Notes: a model not told the origin generated them from the letters alone. Shown: positions 35,002 through 43,911, counted from the stretch's first letter. The stretch: 64,000 nucleotides of DNA from Kineococcus sp. NBC_00420 (GCF_036021035.1 NZ_CP107930.1:1612001-1676000); one strand, 5' to 3'. Made by a program: numbers and translations.

Positions 35002-35841
35002 TCAGCCCAGGGCGCAGAAGGCGGCACCCACGAGGACCACCACGACCCCACCGGACTGGACGCCACTCAGTCGCTCGCCGTGGAACCGGCGCGCCAGCAG
35101 CAGGGTCACGGCCGGGTAGAGCGAGGCCAGGACGGCGACGACGCTGACCAGTCCGCTGCTGGAGGCCACCGCGTAGGCGGCCGTCGCGGCGAGGTCGAGG
35201 ACCCCGAGGCCCAGCAGCGGAGGCAGGTCGCCCCGGACGACCGGTGGCGACTGCCGTCGCTTCGCCAGCGCCACCCCGAGGACCACGACGACCGAGGAGA
35301 GCCGCATGCCGAGCAGGGAACCCGGCACGGAGACCTCGCTCCCCCGGGCCAGGGCGTAGATCTCGACGCCGAAGAGCACCGCGGCGAGCAGGGCGAGGGT
35401 GATCGCCCGGCCCTGCCCCTTCTTCGCGGCCGTGACGTCCGGTCCGGCGGTGGCGACGACGCCGAGGATCGCGAGCGCCGCTCCCAGCACCTGCAGCGTC
35501 GCGGGTCGTTCACCGCCGGCCACCGAGATGACGAAGGGGACGAGCATGCCGCAGGAGGCGATGGGGGCGACGACGCCCATGGTCCCGATGGCGAGCGCCG
35601 TGTAGAGCGCGCCCATCGCCGCGGCCCACGTCACGCCGGCCAGGACCGACCAGCCGATCCAGTTCCCGTCCGGGGCGGAGACCTGACCCGTCGCCACGAG
35701 GACGACCAGCAGGACCAGCGCCGAGAGGACCTGGGAGACGGCGAGCACCTGGACGGCCCGCAGCCGTCGGCTGACGCTGCCCCCCAGGAAGTCCGACGTG
35801 CCCCACAGCACGCTGGCGAGGAGGGCGAGGACGGCGCTCAC
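35002..35841 (-). CDS. EamA-family (DMT) permease
   Basis: This 279-residue protein has ten predicted hydrophobic helices in two five-helix repeats. First-repeat features are ASVLWGTSDFLGGSVSRR and LYTALAIGTMGVVAPIASCG; second-repeat features are LLGLGVLDLAATAAYAVASS and VAVLASLYPAVTLLLARRFH. GTG start at 35841. Such proteins export metabolites or amino acids; specificity is unknown. It is 41 bases downstream of the PP2C gene on the same strand. Confidence 0.88.
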   Translation of the reverse strand: MSAVLALLASVLWGTSDFLGGSVSRRLRAVQVLAVSQVLSALVLLVVLVATGQVSAPDGNWIGWSVLAGVTWAAAMGALYTALAIGTMGVVAPIASCGMLVPFVISVAGGERPATLQVLGAALAILGVVATAGPDVTAAKKGQGRAITLALLAAVLFGVEIYALARGSEVSVPGSLLGMRLSSVVVVLGVALAKRRQSPPVVRGDLPPLLGLGVLDLAATAAYAVASSSGLVSVVAVLASLYPAVTLLLARRFHGERLSGVQSGGVVVVLVGAAFCALG

Positions 35842-35882
35842 GAGGGACGGTTCTGCGGCAAGAGGTGCACGAGGGTGCTTCG

Positions 35883-37157
35883 TCAGCGCGGGGCGCGTCC
35901 TTGAGGACCTCCCTCGAGGGTGTGGCTGGCGCGCGCGGTGTCGGCCCCGGCCGAGGTGGACCGGGGGCTGGCGTGGTCCCCGAACCAGTCGACGACGAGG
36001 ATCGTCGCGTCGTCCTCCAGCGTTCCGCCGGTCTGGCGCAGGACGGCGTCCGCCAGCGCGCGGACGGCCTCGCGGACGTGCAGGGGCGCGGCGGCCGCCA
36101 CCTGGGCGTCCAGGTCCAGGTGTTCCGCGTTGCGCTCGAGCATGCCGTCGGTCAGCAGCACGATCCGGTCCCCGGGCCGCAGCGTCACCTCGCTCGCGCG
36201 GTAGCCGCTGCCCGGGAGGAGGCCGAAGGGGAGGTCCGCCGCGAGGCCCAGTTCGACCACCTTCCCGGCCCGCACGAGCAGGGGCTGGACGTGGCCGGCG
36301 TTGACCAGGCTGAGGACGCCCGTCCGCAGGTCGAGACGTCCGAGGATCCCCGTCACGAAACCCTCGGAGGGCTGTGGTCCGGGACCGTCGTGCTCGAGGA
36401 GCGCCGCGTCGGCCGCCTGCGCCATCTCGACCAGACCCGCCCCACCGCGCCGCGCCAGGCGCAACGCGTTGACGCACAGGGTGGCCGTCAGCGCCGCGCC
36501 CACGCCGTGGCCCATCGCGTCGGTGAGGCTGAGGTGGAGCACGTCGCGCGCCACGCTGTAGTCGAACGTGTCCCCGCCGACGCTGGCGGCCGGTTCGAGC
36601 CAGCCGGCCAGGCTGAACGAGGACGCCTCGCACGTGGAGGCCGCGGGCAGCAGCCGGCGCTGGATCTCGGCGGAGAGGGTGAACGGCGTGCTGCGCTGAC
36701 TCCACTCGAAGAGGTCGGTGTGGCGCCGGTTCGCGATGACGACGAAGGCGAGGGCGTGCGCCGTGGCCCGGACCTCCGCCACCGTCGCGGCGTCGGGCTC
36801 CCCGGGCAGGGTGAGCTGGAGCAGTCCGACGACCTCGCCCCGTTCGGTCACGGGGGCGTGGACCTGCCAGCGGTCCCGGTCCCCCTCCAGCGGCAGCACC
36901 CGGACCGTCTGGGTCCGGATCGCCTCGCTCGCCGGGGCGTGGGCCTGCAGCGGCAGGGGCGAGGACCCCGCCCGGGACGGGTCCCCCAGGCGGACGAGGG
37001 CCCGCCCGGTGAGGTCGCTCATGAGGAACGAGACGTCGGTGGCGCCGAGGACCGCACCCAGCCGTTCGGTGACGGCCTCGACGGCGTCCACCGGTGCCGC
37101 GTCCTCGGCGGCGTCCAGCACGGCCCGCAGCGCCCGTCCGGGCGTGTCCTCGCTCAC
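35883..37157 (-). CDS. GAF-SpoIIE (PP2C) phosphatase
   Basis: This 424-residue protein has an N-terminal GAF-like sensor (about 15-165) and a C-terminal SpoIIE/RsbU phosphatase domain (about 190-395). Metal-site motifs are ASVGGDTFDYSVARD, LTDAMGHGVGAALTATL, LVNAGHVQPLLVRAG, RIVLLTDGMLERNAEH and DDATILVVDWFGD. The phosphatase would reactivate a STAS anti-anti-sigma factor. The GTG at 37157 is chosen; 24 further in-frame codons upstream look random. It is divergent from the MFS gene. It has no HATPase or STAS gene next to it, so its partner is elsewhere, perhaps at 52 kb. Confidence 0.88.
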   Translation of the reverse strand: MSEDTPGRALRAVLDAAEDAAPVDAVEAVTERLGAVLGATDVSFLMSDLTGRALVRLGDPSRAGSSPLPLQAHAPASEAIRTQTVRVLPLEGDRDRWQVHAPVTERGEVVGLLQLTLPGEPDAATVAEVRATAHALAFVVIANRRHTDLFEWSQRSTPFTLSAEIQRRLLPAASTCEASSFSLAGWLEPAASVGGDTFDYSVARDVLHLSLTDAMGHGVGAALTATLCVNALRLARRGGAGLVEMAQAADAALLEHDGPGPQPSEGFVTGILGRLDLRTGVLSLVNAGHVQPLLVRAGKVVELGLAADLPFGLLPGSGYRASEVTLRPGDRIVLLTDGMLERNAEHLDLDAQVAAAAPLHVREAVRALADAVLRQTGGTLEDDATILVVDWFGDHASPRSTSAGADTARASHTLEGGPQGRAPR

Positions 37158-37282
37158 CCGGTCAACGTAACCGGGGCGGGGTCCGACAACGCTGCCGACG
37201 AGCGTCCGCCGCCGGGCTCGTCCTGACATGCTGGCGGCGTTTCCCTGGACGACGCCCTGGACGGGGCCGGAGGAGGTGGGTC

Positions 37283-38779
37283 GTGACCGAGTCCTCGCCG
37301 GCCGGGGTCGGCGTCGCGTACGCGAGCGGTCCCGGGCGCTGGATCCTGCTCACCACGATCCTCGGGTCGGGACTGGCCTCGCTGGACGCCAGCGTCGTCG
37401 GGGTCGCCCTGCCCACCATCGGGCGGGAGCTGCACGTCGACCTCGCCGCGCTGCAGGGGGTCGTCAACGGCTACACCCTCACCCTGGCCGGTCTGCTGCT
37501 GCTCGGCGGTGGCCTCGGTGACCGCTTCGGGCGACGACGGGTGTTCCAGGTCGGGGTCGTGTGGTTCGCGCTGGCCTCGCTCTTGTGCGGGCTGGCCCCG
37601 GACGCCCCGGTCCTCGTCGCCGCCCGGGCGTTGCAGGGGGTGGGTGCCGCGTTGCTGACCCCGGGGAGCCTGGCCGTCCTGCACGCGGCGTTCCGCGCGG
37701 AGGACCGCTCCCGGGCCGTCGGGGCGTGGTCGGGTCTGGGGGGTGTCGCCGTCGCCGTCGGCCCCTTCCTGGGCGGCTGGATCCTCGGGGTGGGGTCCTG
37801 GCGCTGGCTGTTCCTCATCAACCTCCCCGTCGCGGTCGTCGTCGTGCTGGTGTCCTCCCGCCACGTGCCGGAGTCCCGGGCGCCGCACGTCGACGGACGC
37901 CTCGACGTGCTCGGCGCGCTGACGATCACCGCCACCCTGGCCGCCCTCACCTACGGACTCGTCGAGGGTCCCGGCCGGGGGTGGTCCTCCGCCGCCGTCC
38001 TGGGGAGCCTGCTGGCTGCGGTGCTGCTGTTCGGGGCGTTCCTGCTCCGCGAGGCCCGGGCGCGGAACCCGTTGCTGCCGCTGGGGTTGTTCCGCCGACG
38101 GCAGTTCTCCGCGGTGAACGCGGTGACGTTCGTCGTCTACGCCGCGCTGGGCGGGACGTTCTTCCTGCTGCCCGTCGTGCTGCAGACCGCTGTCGGCTAC
38201 AGCCCGCTGGCCGCCGGGACGTCCCTGTTGCCGGTGACCGTCGTCATGCTGCTGCTGTCGTCGCGGTCGGGGGCGCTCGCCGCGCGTCGCGGGCCCCGGC
38301 TGCAGTTGAGCGCGGGGCCGCTGATCGCCGGGGCCGGGTTGCTGCTGCTCACCCGCCTCGACGCCTCGGGGTCCTACCCGACGCAGGTGCTGCCCGCGGT
38401 CCTGGTCTTCGGGCTCGGGCTGGCCGTCACCGTCGCCCCGTTGACCTCGACCGCGCTGGACGCCGCGCCGGACGCGCAGGCGGGGATCGCCTCCGCCACC
38501 AACACCGTCGTCGCCCGGACCGCGGGCCTCGTCGCCGTGGCGGTGCTCCCCGCCGCCGCCGGCATCAGCGGCGACGACTACCTGCGCCCGGTGGCCCTGC
38601 TCGGAGGTTTCCACGCGGCCGTCGTGATCGCCGCGATCGTCTGCGCCGCAGGGGGAGTGCTGGCTGCACTGACGCTGCGCACCGGCACCGGCACCGACAC
38701 CGACCAGAGCGAGGCACCCGCCCCGCACGAGATGAGCTGCGCGCTCGACGCACCGCCGCTGCGCCGAGGGGGGCGGTGA
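37283..38779 (+). CDS. MFS drug transporter, 14-helix DHA2 family
   Basis: This 498-residue transporter has motif LASLDASVVGVALPTIGREL in helix 1, GGGLGDRFGRRRVFQVGVVW after helix 2, RALQGVGAALLTPGSLAVL and AVGPFLGGWILGVGSWRWLF. These are hallmarks of the proton-driven DHA2 efflux family. GTG at 37283 follows a strong GGAGGAGGTGGG. It probably exports lipophilic toxins; substrate unknown. The C-terminal 40 residues are soluble and low complexity. Possibly co-transcribed with the next MFS gene 34 bases on. Confidence 0.9.
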   Translation: MTESSPAGVGVAYASGPGRWILLTTILGSGLASLDASVVGVALPTIGRELHVDLAALQGVVNGYTLTLAGLLLLGGGLGDRFGRRRVFQVGVVWFALASLLCGLAPDAPVLVAARALQGVGAALLTPGSLAVLHAAFRAEDRSRAVGAWSGLGGVAVAVGPFLGGWILGVGSWRWLFLINLPVAVVVVLVSSRHVPESRAPHVDGRLDVLGALTITATLAALTYGLVEGPGRGWSSAAVLGSLLAAVLLFGAFLLREARARNPLLPLGLFRRRQFSAVNAVTFVVYAALGGTFFLLPVVLQTAVGYSPLAAGTSLLPVTVVMLLLSSRSGALAARRGPRLQLSAGPLIAGAGLLLLTRLDASGSYPTQVLPAVLVFGLGLAVTVAPLTSTALDAAPDAQAGIASATNTVVARTAGLVAVAVLPAAAGISGDDYLRPVALLGGFHAAVVIAAIVCAAGGVLAALTLRTGTGTDTDQSEAPAPHEMSCALDAPPLRRGGR

Positions 38780-38813
38780 AGGCACTCCGGGTGCGGGCGA
38801 GGAGGCTCACCCG

Positions 38814-39968
38814 GTGAACCGCCTGCTCGTCCCCTCCGCGGCCCTGTTCTGGGGTCTGCAGTTCGCCTTCCTCAACCCCGCCCTGGCCCTGCTGCTCGTC
38901 GCGCTCTACGACGCCGACGCCCGGCAGGTGGGGTTGGTGCTGGCCCTCTACAACGTCGGCGGTTTCGCGGCCTCCCTGCTGGTGCCCGCCTACGCCGACC
39001 GCCGGGGTGACTACCTGCGGCCGATGCTCGGCTGCGGGGTGATGACCGTCGCGCTGGCGGTGGTGCTCGGACTCAGCCGCAGCCTCCCCCTCGCCGTCGT
39101 CGCGCTCGTCGTGCTCGGCGGCCCCGCCGGGGTCGGCAACTCCCTGCTCTTCGCCCACCTGCGCCACTCCGGGGCGAGCTCCTCCGACGTCATCGGCACC
39201 CGCGCCATCGCGTCGTTCGCCTGGGTGGCGGGTCCCCCGGTCGCCACCCTGGTCATCGGCGCGTTCGGCGACCGGGCCGTGCTGGTCCCGCTGGCCGTCG
39301 TCGCCGCGCTGACCGTCGGGACGGCGACGCTGATGCTGCGGGCCGACCGCTCGCGCACCCCCGGGACGAGGTCCGGCGCCGCCGACGACCACGAGCCGAC
39401 GACGCGCGCGGCCGTGGCCGGCATCGTCGTGGCCTTCGTCCTGCTGCAGGCGACGAACAGCGCCGCCGTCTCGGTCATGAGCCTGTTCACCACCCGGGAC
39501 CTCGGTCTGCCGGTGGCGTGGGCCGGCGCCGCCCTCGGGCTGGCCGCGGGTCTGGAGATCCCGGCGCTGCTGCTGGTCGCGCGGTTGACGAAGCGCTTCA
39601 CGAACTTCGCGTTGCTGGTCGCGGGCTGCCTGGCCGGGATCGCGTACTACGCGGCGATGACGTTCGTCGGGGGTCCCGTCACGCTCCTGTGCGCCCAGGC
39701 CCTCAACGCCTGCTTCTTCGCCGTCGTCGCCGGGGTCGGGCTCACCCTCTTCCAGCAGGTGATCCCGCGCCCGGGGCTGGCCTCGGGCCTCTACGTGAAC
39801 ACCCGCCGGGTCGGCGCCGTGATCTCCGGCCCGCTCATCGCCTTCGGCGCGGGCACCTCGCGCGGGTACGGCGGGATCTACGCCGTCTGCGCGGTGCTCA
39901 CGGCGCTCAGCCTGGTGACCGTCCTGGTGCTGCGCCGGGGACGTCGTCCGACCGCCACCGCGGGCTGA
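38814..39968 (+). CDS. MFS sugar-efflux-type transporter (SetA-like)
   Basis: This 384-residue, 12-helix protein has the family features FAFLNPALALLLVALYDADA, AYADRRGDYLRPMLGCGVMT, GTRAIASFAWVAGPPVATLV and QVIPRPGLASGLYVNTRRVG. It resembles the SetA sugar efflux branch of the MFS. GTG start at 38814. It shares no clear similarity in sequence length or motif with the preceding DHA2 transporter, although the two are adjacent. Confidence 0.85.
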   Translation: MNRLLVPSAALFWGLQFAFLNPALALLLVALYDADARQVGLVLALYNVGGFAASLLVPAYADRRGDYLRPMLGCGVMTVALAVVLGLSRSLPLAVVALVVLGGPAGVGNSLLFAHLRHSGASSSDVIGTRAIASFAWVAGPPVATLVIGAFGDRAVLVPLAVVAALTVGTATLMLRADRSRTPGTRSGAADDHEPTTRAAVAGIVVAFVLLQATNSAAVSVMSLFTTRDLGLPVAWAGAALGLAAGLEIPALLLVARLTKRFTNFALLVAGCLAGIAYYAAMTFVGGPVTLLCAQALNACFFAVVAGVGLTLFQQVIPRPGLASGLYVNTRRVGAVISGPLIAFGAGTSRGYGGIYAVCAVLTALSLVTVLVLRRGRRPTATAG

Positions 39969-39986
39969 TAGGAGGACCTCCCGGGG

Positions 39987-40295
39987 TCAGCCGAGGTGCT
40001 CGACGTGGGCGAGCAGGCGGCTCGCCTCGTCCACCCAGCCCTTGGACCGGGCGTGGCCGAGCATCCCGTCGAAACCCCGCTGCCAGTCGTCCGACGCCGA
40101 CGTCCCCGCGGCGAGGCGCAGGAACCCGGGTTCGACGGCGACCTGCTCCGCCGAGTGCCCGGTGCCGGCTCCGGCCGACTCCAGGGCCGCGACGACCGCC
40201 GCCATCGTCAGCCCCGACGCCTCGACGTGGAACCGGTCGAGCACGTCGACGTCCTCGACCGCGACGGACCCGTCGTCCCCGACCCGGACGATCAT
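39987..40295 (-). CDS. Small unrecognised protein (102 residues)
   Basis: ATG at 40295 has a strong GAGGAGGAGG ribosome site 7 bases upstream, so this is a translated gene although I do not recognise it. It starts MIVRVGDDGSVAVEDVDVLD, contains the alanine-rich LTMAAVVAALESAGAGTGHS, and ends in a helical, charged segment WQRGFDGMLGHARSKGWVDE. No membrane helix, signal or metal motif. The second half resembles hypothetical proteins of about 100 residues common in actinobacteria. It lies directly downstream of the TetR gene on the same strand. Confidence 0.7.
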   Translation of the reverse strand: MIVRVGDDGSVAVEDVDVLDRFHVEASGLTMAAVVAALESAGAGTGHSAEQVAVEPGFLRLAAGTSASDDWQRGFDGMLGHARSKGWVDEASRLLAHVEHLG

Positions 40296-40338
40296 CTCGT
40301 TCCTCCTCCTCGACGGGGCTCTCACCCCGGTGGACACG

Positions 40339-40917
40339 TCAACCGAGTGCGGCGCCGGCGGCGCGCAGTTCCTCCAGGGCGGTGGACGCGTGCGGCCACA
40401 ACCCTCCGGCCTCGTCCGGCGCGGCGTCGGCCCACCGGGCGTACCCGAGCTTGAAGGCCATGACGCCCATCTCGGCGGCCAGGTGGGCGGCGGTCGAGGG
40501 GACTCCCCGCCCGACGAGGGCCTCCGTCATCGCCGCGGCCATCCCCACGCTCTTGAGCGCGTCCCGCTCCCGCAGTTCCGCGCTGGCCGCCACGGCGGCC
40601 TTGAGCCGGGGTCCGAGTTCGCGGTTCGCGGGGCCCATCTCGGCGCAGGCGCGTTCGAGACCCGCGGCGACGGCCGCCAGTGGAGCGGCCTCGGGGGGTG
40701 CCGTGGTGATCCCGTCGGCCAGCAGGCCGCTCAGCGTCTCCTGCCCCGCGACGAGCAGTTCCCGCTTGTCCGGGAAGTGGCGGAAGAAGGTGCTCTTGGT
40801 GACCCCGGCCCGGTCGGCGATCTGCGCGACCGTCGTGGCGTCGTAGCCCTGCTCGACGAACAGGTCCACGGCCGCGACGACGAGGCGTTCGCGAGCGCCG
40901 GGTTCCCATCGAGCCAT
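40339..40917 (-). CDS. TetR-family repressor
   Basis: This 192-residue protein has an N-terminal TetR HTH (LVVAAVDLFVEQGYDATTVA, IADRAGVTKSTFFRHFPDKR) and an effector domain of the usual length. ATG start at 40917. It is divergent from the NAD-dependent reductase gene at 41002, with two copies of one palindrome in the 84 bases between them, so it most likely represses both itself and that gene. Confidence 0.92.
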   Translation of the reverse strand: MARWEPGARERLVVAAVDLFVEQGYDATTVAQIADRAGVTKSTFFRHFPDKRELLVAGQETLSGLLADGITTAPPEAAPLAAVAAGLERACAEMGPANRELGPRLKAAVAASAELRERDALKSVGMAAAMTEALVGRGVPSTAAHLAAEMGVMAFKLGYARWADAAPDEAGGLWPHASTALEELRAAGAALG

Positions 40918-40930
40918 GACGACATCATAG

Positions 40931-40952
40931 GTGACGGGACTTTTGTCCCATC
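40931..40952. promoter_or_regulatory. TetR operator copy A
   Basis: GTGACGGGACTTTTGTCCCATC reads as two arms: GTGACGGGAC, then TTTT, then GTCCCATC. It is a palindrome centred at 40941.5 with matching GGGAC/GTCCC arms. The same site occurs at 40965-40986 in inverted orientation, 34 bases centre to centre. Confidence 0.75.
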
Positions 40953-40964
40953 AGGCTGTACGGT

Positions 40965-40986
40965 GATGAGACAAGAGTCCCATCAC
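40965..40986. promoter_or_regulatory. TetR operator copy B
   Basis: GATGAGACAAGAGTCCCATC (then AC) matches the reverse complement of copy A at 18 of 22 positions or better. It lies 15 bases before the GTG of the reductase gene. Two such sites could bind two TetR dimers cooperatively, one at each promoter. Confidence 0.75.
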
Positions 40987-41001
40987 TCGAGAGGCCCTCC
41001 C

Positions 41002-41883
41002 GTGCGCGTCTTCCTCACCGGCGGAACCGGAACGATCGGATCGGCCGTCACGGCCGAACTGCTGGCCCACGGTCACACCGTCCTCGCCCTCGCCCGTTCC
41101 GAGGACTCCGCCCGCACCCTCACGGCCGCGGGCGCCGAACCCCTGCGCGGCTCGCTGAGCGACCTCGACGTCCTGCGCGCCGGGGCGGCGGCGAGCGACG
41201 GGGTGATCCAGCTCGCCTTCAGCCGCGACTACTCCACCGCCGACTCCGTGATCGCCGGGGTCGCCGAGGAGACCACCGCGCTGACCACGCTCGGCGAGGC
41301 GCTCGTCGGGAGCGACCGTCCCCTCGTCACGGTCTCGGGAACCCCGTGGATCCCGGGACGGGCGTCCACGGAGGCCGACCCGCTGCCCACCGAGGGCCCG
41401 GTCGGCGGTCGCGGCGCGACCGTCACGGCGATCCTGCGCCTCGCCGAGCGCGGCGTGCGGGCCAGTGCCGTGCGGATGCCGCGCACGGTCCACGACCAGG
41501 GCCGGGGCGGCTTCGCCGGGATGCTCACCGACGCGGCCCGCCGTACCGGGGTGGCCGGCTACCCCGGCGACGGGACCCAGCGCTGGCCGGCCGTCCACGC
41601 GGGCGACGCCGCGTCGCTGTTCCGCCTGGCCCTGGAGGACGCGCCCGGCGGAACCGCCTGGCACGCCGTCGCCGACGAGGGTGACGCGGTGCGCGACATC
41701 GCGGCGGTGATCGGTCGCCGGCTGGGCCTGCCCGTCGCCGCGGTGCCGGAGGAGACGTTCGGTCCGTTCGGCCCGATCTTCGCGATGGACCAGCCCGCCT
41801 CGAGTGCCGCCACCCGCGCGGGGCTCGGCTGGGAACCGGTGCACCCGAGCCTGCTCGCGGACCTGGAGAACCTCGAACCCTGA
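41002..41883 (+). CDS. NAD-dependent epimerase/reductase under TetR control
   Basis: This 293-residue atypical SDR starts MRVFLTGGTGTIGSAVTAEL with an intact GxxGxxG site. The region GVIQLAFSRDYSTADSVIAG and TVSGTPWIPGRASTEADPLP with VRMPRTVHDQGRG resembles the NmrA/NAD(P)-epimerase group repeatedly found beside TetR genes. No canonical YxxxK is obvious. It may be a reductase involved in detoxification or it may act as a redox sensor. GTG start at 41002. Confidence 0.82.
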   Translation: MRVFLTGGTGTIGSAVTAELLAHGHTVLALARSEDSARTLTAAGAEPLRGSLSDLDVLRAGAAASDGVIQLAFSRDYSTADSVIAGVAEETTALTTLGEALVGSDRPLVTVSGTPWIPGRASTEADPLPTEGPVGGRGATVTAILRLAERGVRASAVRMPRTVHDQGRGGFAGMLTDAARRTGVAGYPGDGTQRWPAVHAGDAASLFRLALEDAPGGTAWHAVADEGDAVRDIAAVIGRRLGLPVAAVPEETFGPFGPIFAMDQPASSAATRAGLGWEPVHPSLLADLENLEP

Positions 41884-41887
41884 CGGC

Positions 41888-43012
41888 TCAGGCCGGCGGC
41901 AGGACGCCCGCCGTGCGGTAGCGGTCGACCAGGCGCAGCAGCGCCCGCTCGGTGCTGACGTAGCCGGTGAACCCGGCGACCCGGCTGCGGGTCATGTCGG
42001 CCAGCACCTCGACGTCACGGCCGAGGTCGCTGTCGCTGTGCCACCAGGACGCCACCTTGGACAGGTCGGGTTCGACCAGGCCGTGCTCGGCGACGAGCCT
42101 GTCCCACACCGGTTCCGAGTCGGCCATCTGCTGCTCCAACGGCAGCGGCGTCTCCTCCGGCCCGGCCGGTTCGACCCCCAGGTGGGCGGCGAGCCGGGGC
42201 CAGAGGCGACGCCACCGGATGACGTCGCCGTTGACGACGTTGAACGCGGTGTCCGCCACCTCGGGGGTGGTGGCGGCCCAGAGCTGGTGGTCGGCCAGCT
42301 GGTCGGCGTCGGTGATGTCCACGACGCCGTTCCACTGGGTGAGCGAGCCGGGGAACGTGAACTTCCGCCCGCTCGCCCGCACGATCGCGCCGTAGGCCCC
42401 GAGGGTGGGCACCAGGTTCATGGCGTTGCCGACGGCGAACCCCACGACGGTGTGCGCGCGGTGGACGGACCAGCCGAAACCGTGAGCCGCTGCGGCGGCG
42501 AAGAGTTCGTCCTCCTGCGCGTAGTAGAAGTTCTCCACCGGCAGGCGTTCGGCGTCCTCGAGGAAGGGGGTGTCGGGCAGGTCGCCCTGCCCGTAGGCCT
42601 CGAACGGGCCGAGGTAGTGCTTGAGCCCGGTCACGAGGGCGACGTGGCGCACCGAACCCTGCGGGCCGAGCACCGCGAGCAGGTCGCGGACCATGGCTCC
42701 GTTGACCCGGACGTTCTCGGCCTCGGTGTCCTGGCGCGCCCACGCCGTGATGAACACGTGGGTCGGGGCCAGCCCGGCGAGCTTCTCCTCCAGATCGCCG
42801 CGGGAGAACAGGTCCGCGGCGACGTGCTCGACCCCGTCGACGGTGGGCGGGCGGCGCGACAGGCCCGAGGTGCGCCAGCCGGAGGCGATCAGGCGTTCCG
42901 CCAGGGCGCCCCCGGTGATCCCGGTCGCACCGACGACGAGGGCGTGGGCACCGGGCGGCGGCGTGCGGACCGGGACGGGCGCCCGGTCGGGCAGGATTTC
43001 GGGGGTCGACAT
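41888..43012 (-). CDS. PRISE-type SDR (progesterone 5-beta-reductase/iridoid synthase like)
   Basis: This 374-residue atypical SDR has the GATGITGGALAERL Rossmann motif and the family's diagnostic VENFYYAQEDELF (NFYYxxED), followed by the HRAHTVVGFAVGNAMNLVPT and GSLTQWNGVVDITDADQLAD blocks. PRISE enzymes reduce activated C=C bonds of enones, usually with NADPH. ATG at 43012. It is divergent from the XRE-cupin gene, with only 16 bases between the called starts. Confidence 0.85.
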   Translation of the reverse strand: MSTPEILPDRAPVPVRTPPPGAHALVVGATGITGGALAERLIASGWRTSGLSRRPPTVDGVEHVAADLFSRGDLEEKLAGLAPTHVFITAWARQDTEAENVRVNGAMVRDLLAVLGPQGSVRHVALVTGLKHYLGPFEAYGQGDLPDTPFLEDAERLPVENFYYAQEDELFAAAAAHGFGWSVHRAHTVVGFAVGNAMNLVPTLGAYGAIVRASGRKFTFPGSLTQWNGVVDITDADQLADHQLWAATTPEVADTAFNVVNGDVIRWRRLWPRLAAHLGVEPAGPEETPLPLEQQMADSEPVWDRLVAEHGLVEPDLSKVASWWHSDSDLGRDVEVLADMTRSRVAGFTGYVSTERALLRLVDRYRTAGVLPPA

Positions 43013-43028
43013 GAGCACCACAGTACGC

Positions 43029-43622
43029 ATGCCTGTCGCTATGCTGCCCATCGTGGCCGACGACGAACTCACCCCGCGACTCGCCGAGGTGCTCCGTTCG
43101 TCCCGGCTGAGCCGCGGGTTGAGCACCGCCGCGCTGGCCGAGGGCTCCGGCGTCTCCCGCGCCTCGATCGTGAAGCTCGAACGGGCCGAGTCACAACCGT
43201 CGGCGGCACTGCTGGGACGCCTCTGCCCCCCGCTCGGGCTGACCCTGTCGGAGTTGTTCGCGCGCGTCGAACGTCCGCGCGAGGACAGCGGCCGGTTGCT
43301 GCGCGCCGGCCAGGCGCCCGTCTGGACCGATCCCGCGTCGGGCTACCGCCGGGTCTCCCGGTCCCCGCTGGCAGGCGGACCGTTGCAGCTGACCGAGATC
43401 GAACTCCCCCCGGGCGCCTCGATCACCTATCCCGCCGACGCCTACCGCGACATCCACCAGCAGGTCTGGGTCCTGGCCGGTGACCTGGAACTCGTGGAGG
43501 ACGGGCGGCGCCACGAACTCGGCGCCGGCGACTGCCTCGAACTGGGGCCGGCCGCCGACTGCACGTTCACCAACCACCGCGACCGCGCGACCCGGTACCT
43601 GGTGGCCGTGGCCCGCCGCTGA
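43029..43622 (+). CDS. XRE-family regulator with cupin domain
   Basis: This 197-residue protein has an N-terminal HTH (STAALAEGSGVSRASIVKLE, then RAESQPSAALLGRLCPPLG) and a C-terminal cupin fold (PLQLTEIELPPGASITYPAD, WVLAGDLELVEDGRRHELGA). It is typical of regulators that respond to a small carboxylate or metal ligand. Starts at 43041 (ATG) and 43053 (GTG) are also possible; a TATGCT hexamer at 43040-43045 would make a leaderless start at 43053. It probably controls the divergent PRISE reductase. Confidence 0.85.
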   Translation: MPVAMLPIVADDELTPRLAEVLRSSRLSRGLSTAALAEGSGVSRASIVKLERAESQPSAALLGRLCPPLGLTLSELFARVERPREDSGRLLRAGQAPVWTDPASGYRRVSRSPLAGGPLQLTEIELPPGASITYPADAYRDIHQQVWVLAGDLELVEDGRRHELGAGDCLELGPAADCTFTNHRDRATRYLVAVARR

Positions 43623-43632
43623 CGCCACGCAC

Positions 43633-43662
43633 GAGAGCCCCGGCCGGACGGCCGGGGCTCTC
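43633..43662. terminator. Strong hairpin terminator
   Basis: GAGAGCCCCGGCC pairs perfectly over 13 bases with GGCCGGGGCTCTC, with loop GGAC, starting 11 bases after the XRE-cupin stop. There is no T tract, which is normal in GC-rich actinobacteria. It can work for both converging genes. Confidence 0.85.
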
Positions 43663-43683
43663 GCGGTCAGCTGAGCGGAGTTC

Positions 43684-43830
43684 TCACTCGCCGATCTTGC
43701 CGTCGGCGGCTTCCTGGGCCTTGTCGACCTGCTCGGCGTGCTTGCCGCCGGTCTTCTCGTCGGCCGCGTCCCCCGCCTTGTCGATCGCGGCGTCGCTGGC
43801 CTTCTCGGTGATGTCGCCGAAGTCGGGCAT
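43684..43830 (-). CDS. MT0933/Rv0909-type antitoxin-like small protein
   Basis: This 48-residue protein starts at ATG 43830 with AGAGGAG 6 bases upstream. The sequence is charged and helical: DITEKASDAAIDKAGDAADE, KTGGKHAEQVDKAQEAADGK, ending IGE. This is the composition and order of the MT0933-like antitoxin family (AIDKAGD...DEKTGGKHxxQxDK), also seen as stress-induced CsbD-like proteins. No toxin gene is adjacent, so antitoxin function is doubtful here. It converges with the terminator of the XRE gene. Confidence 0.8.
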   Translation of the reverse strand: MPDFGDITEKASDAAIDKAGDAADEKTGGKHAEQVDKAQEAADGKIGE

Positions 43831-43911
43831 GGTCACTCCTCTGGTCGTCGGGTGGAACTCAGGTCGAACTGTGCGCCCGCACCGGGGGCCCCGCCACTCG
43901 AAACGGAACCC

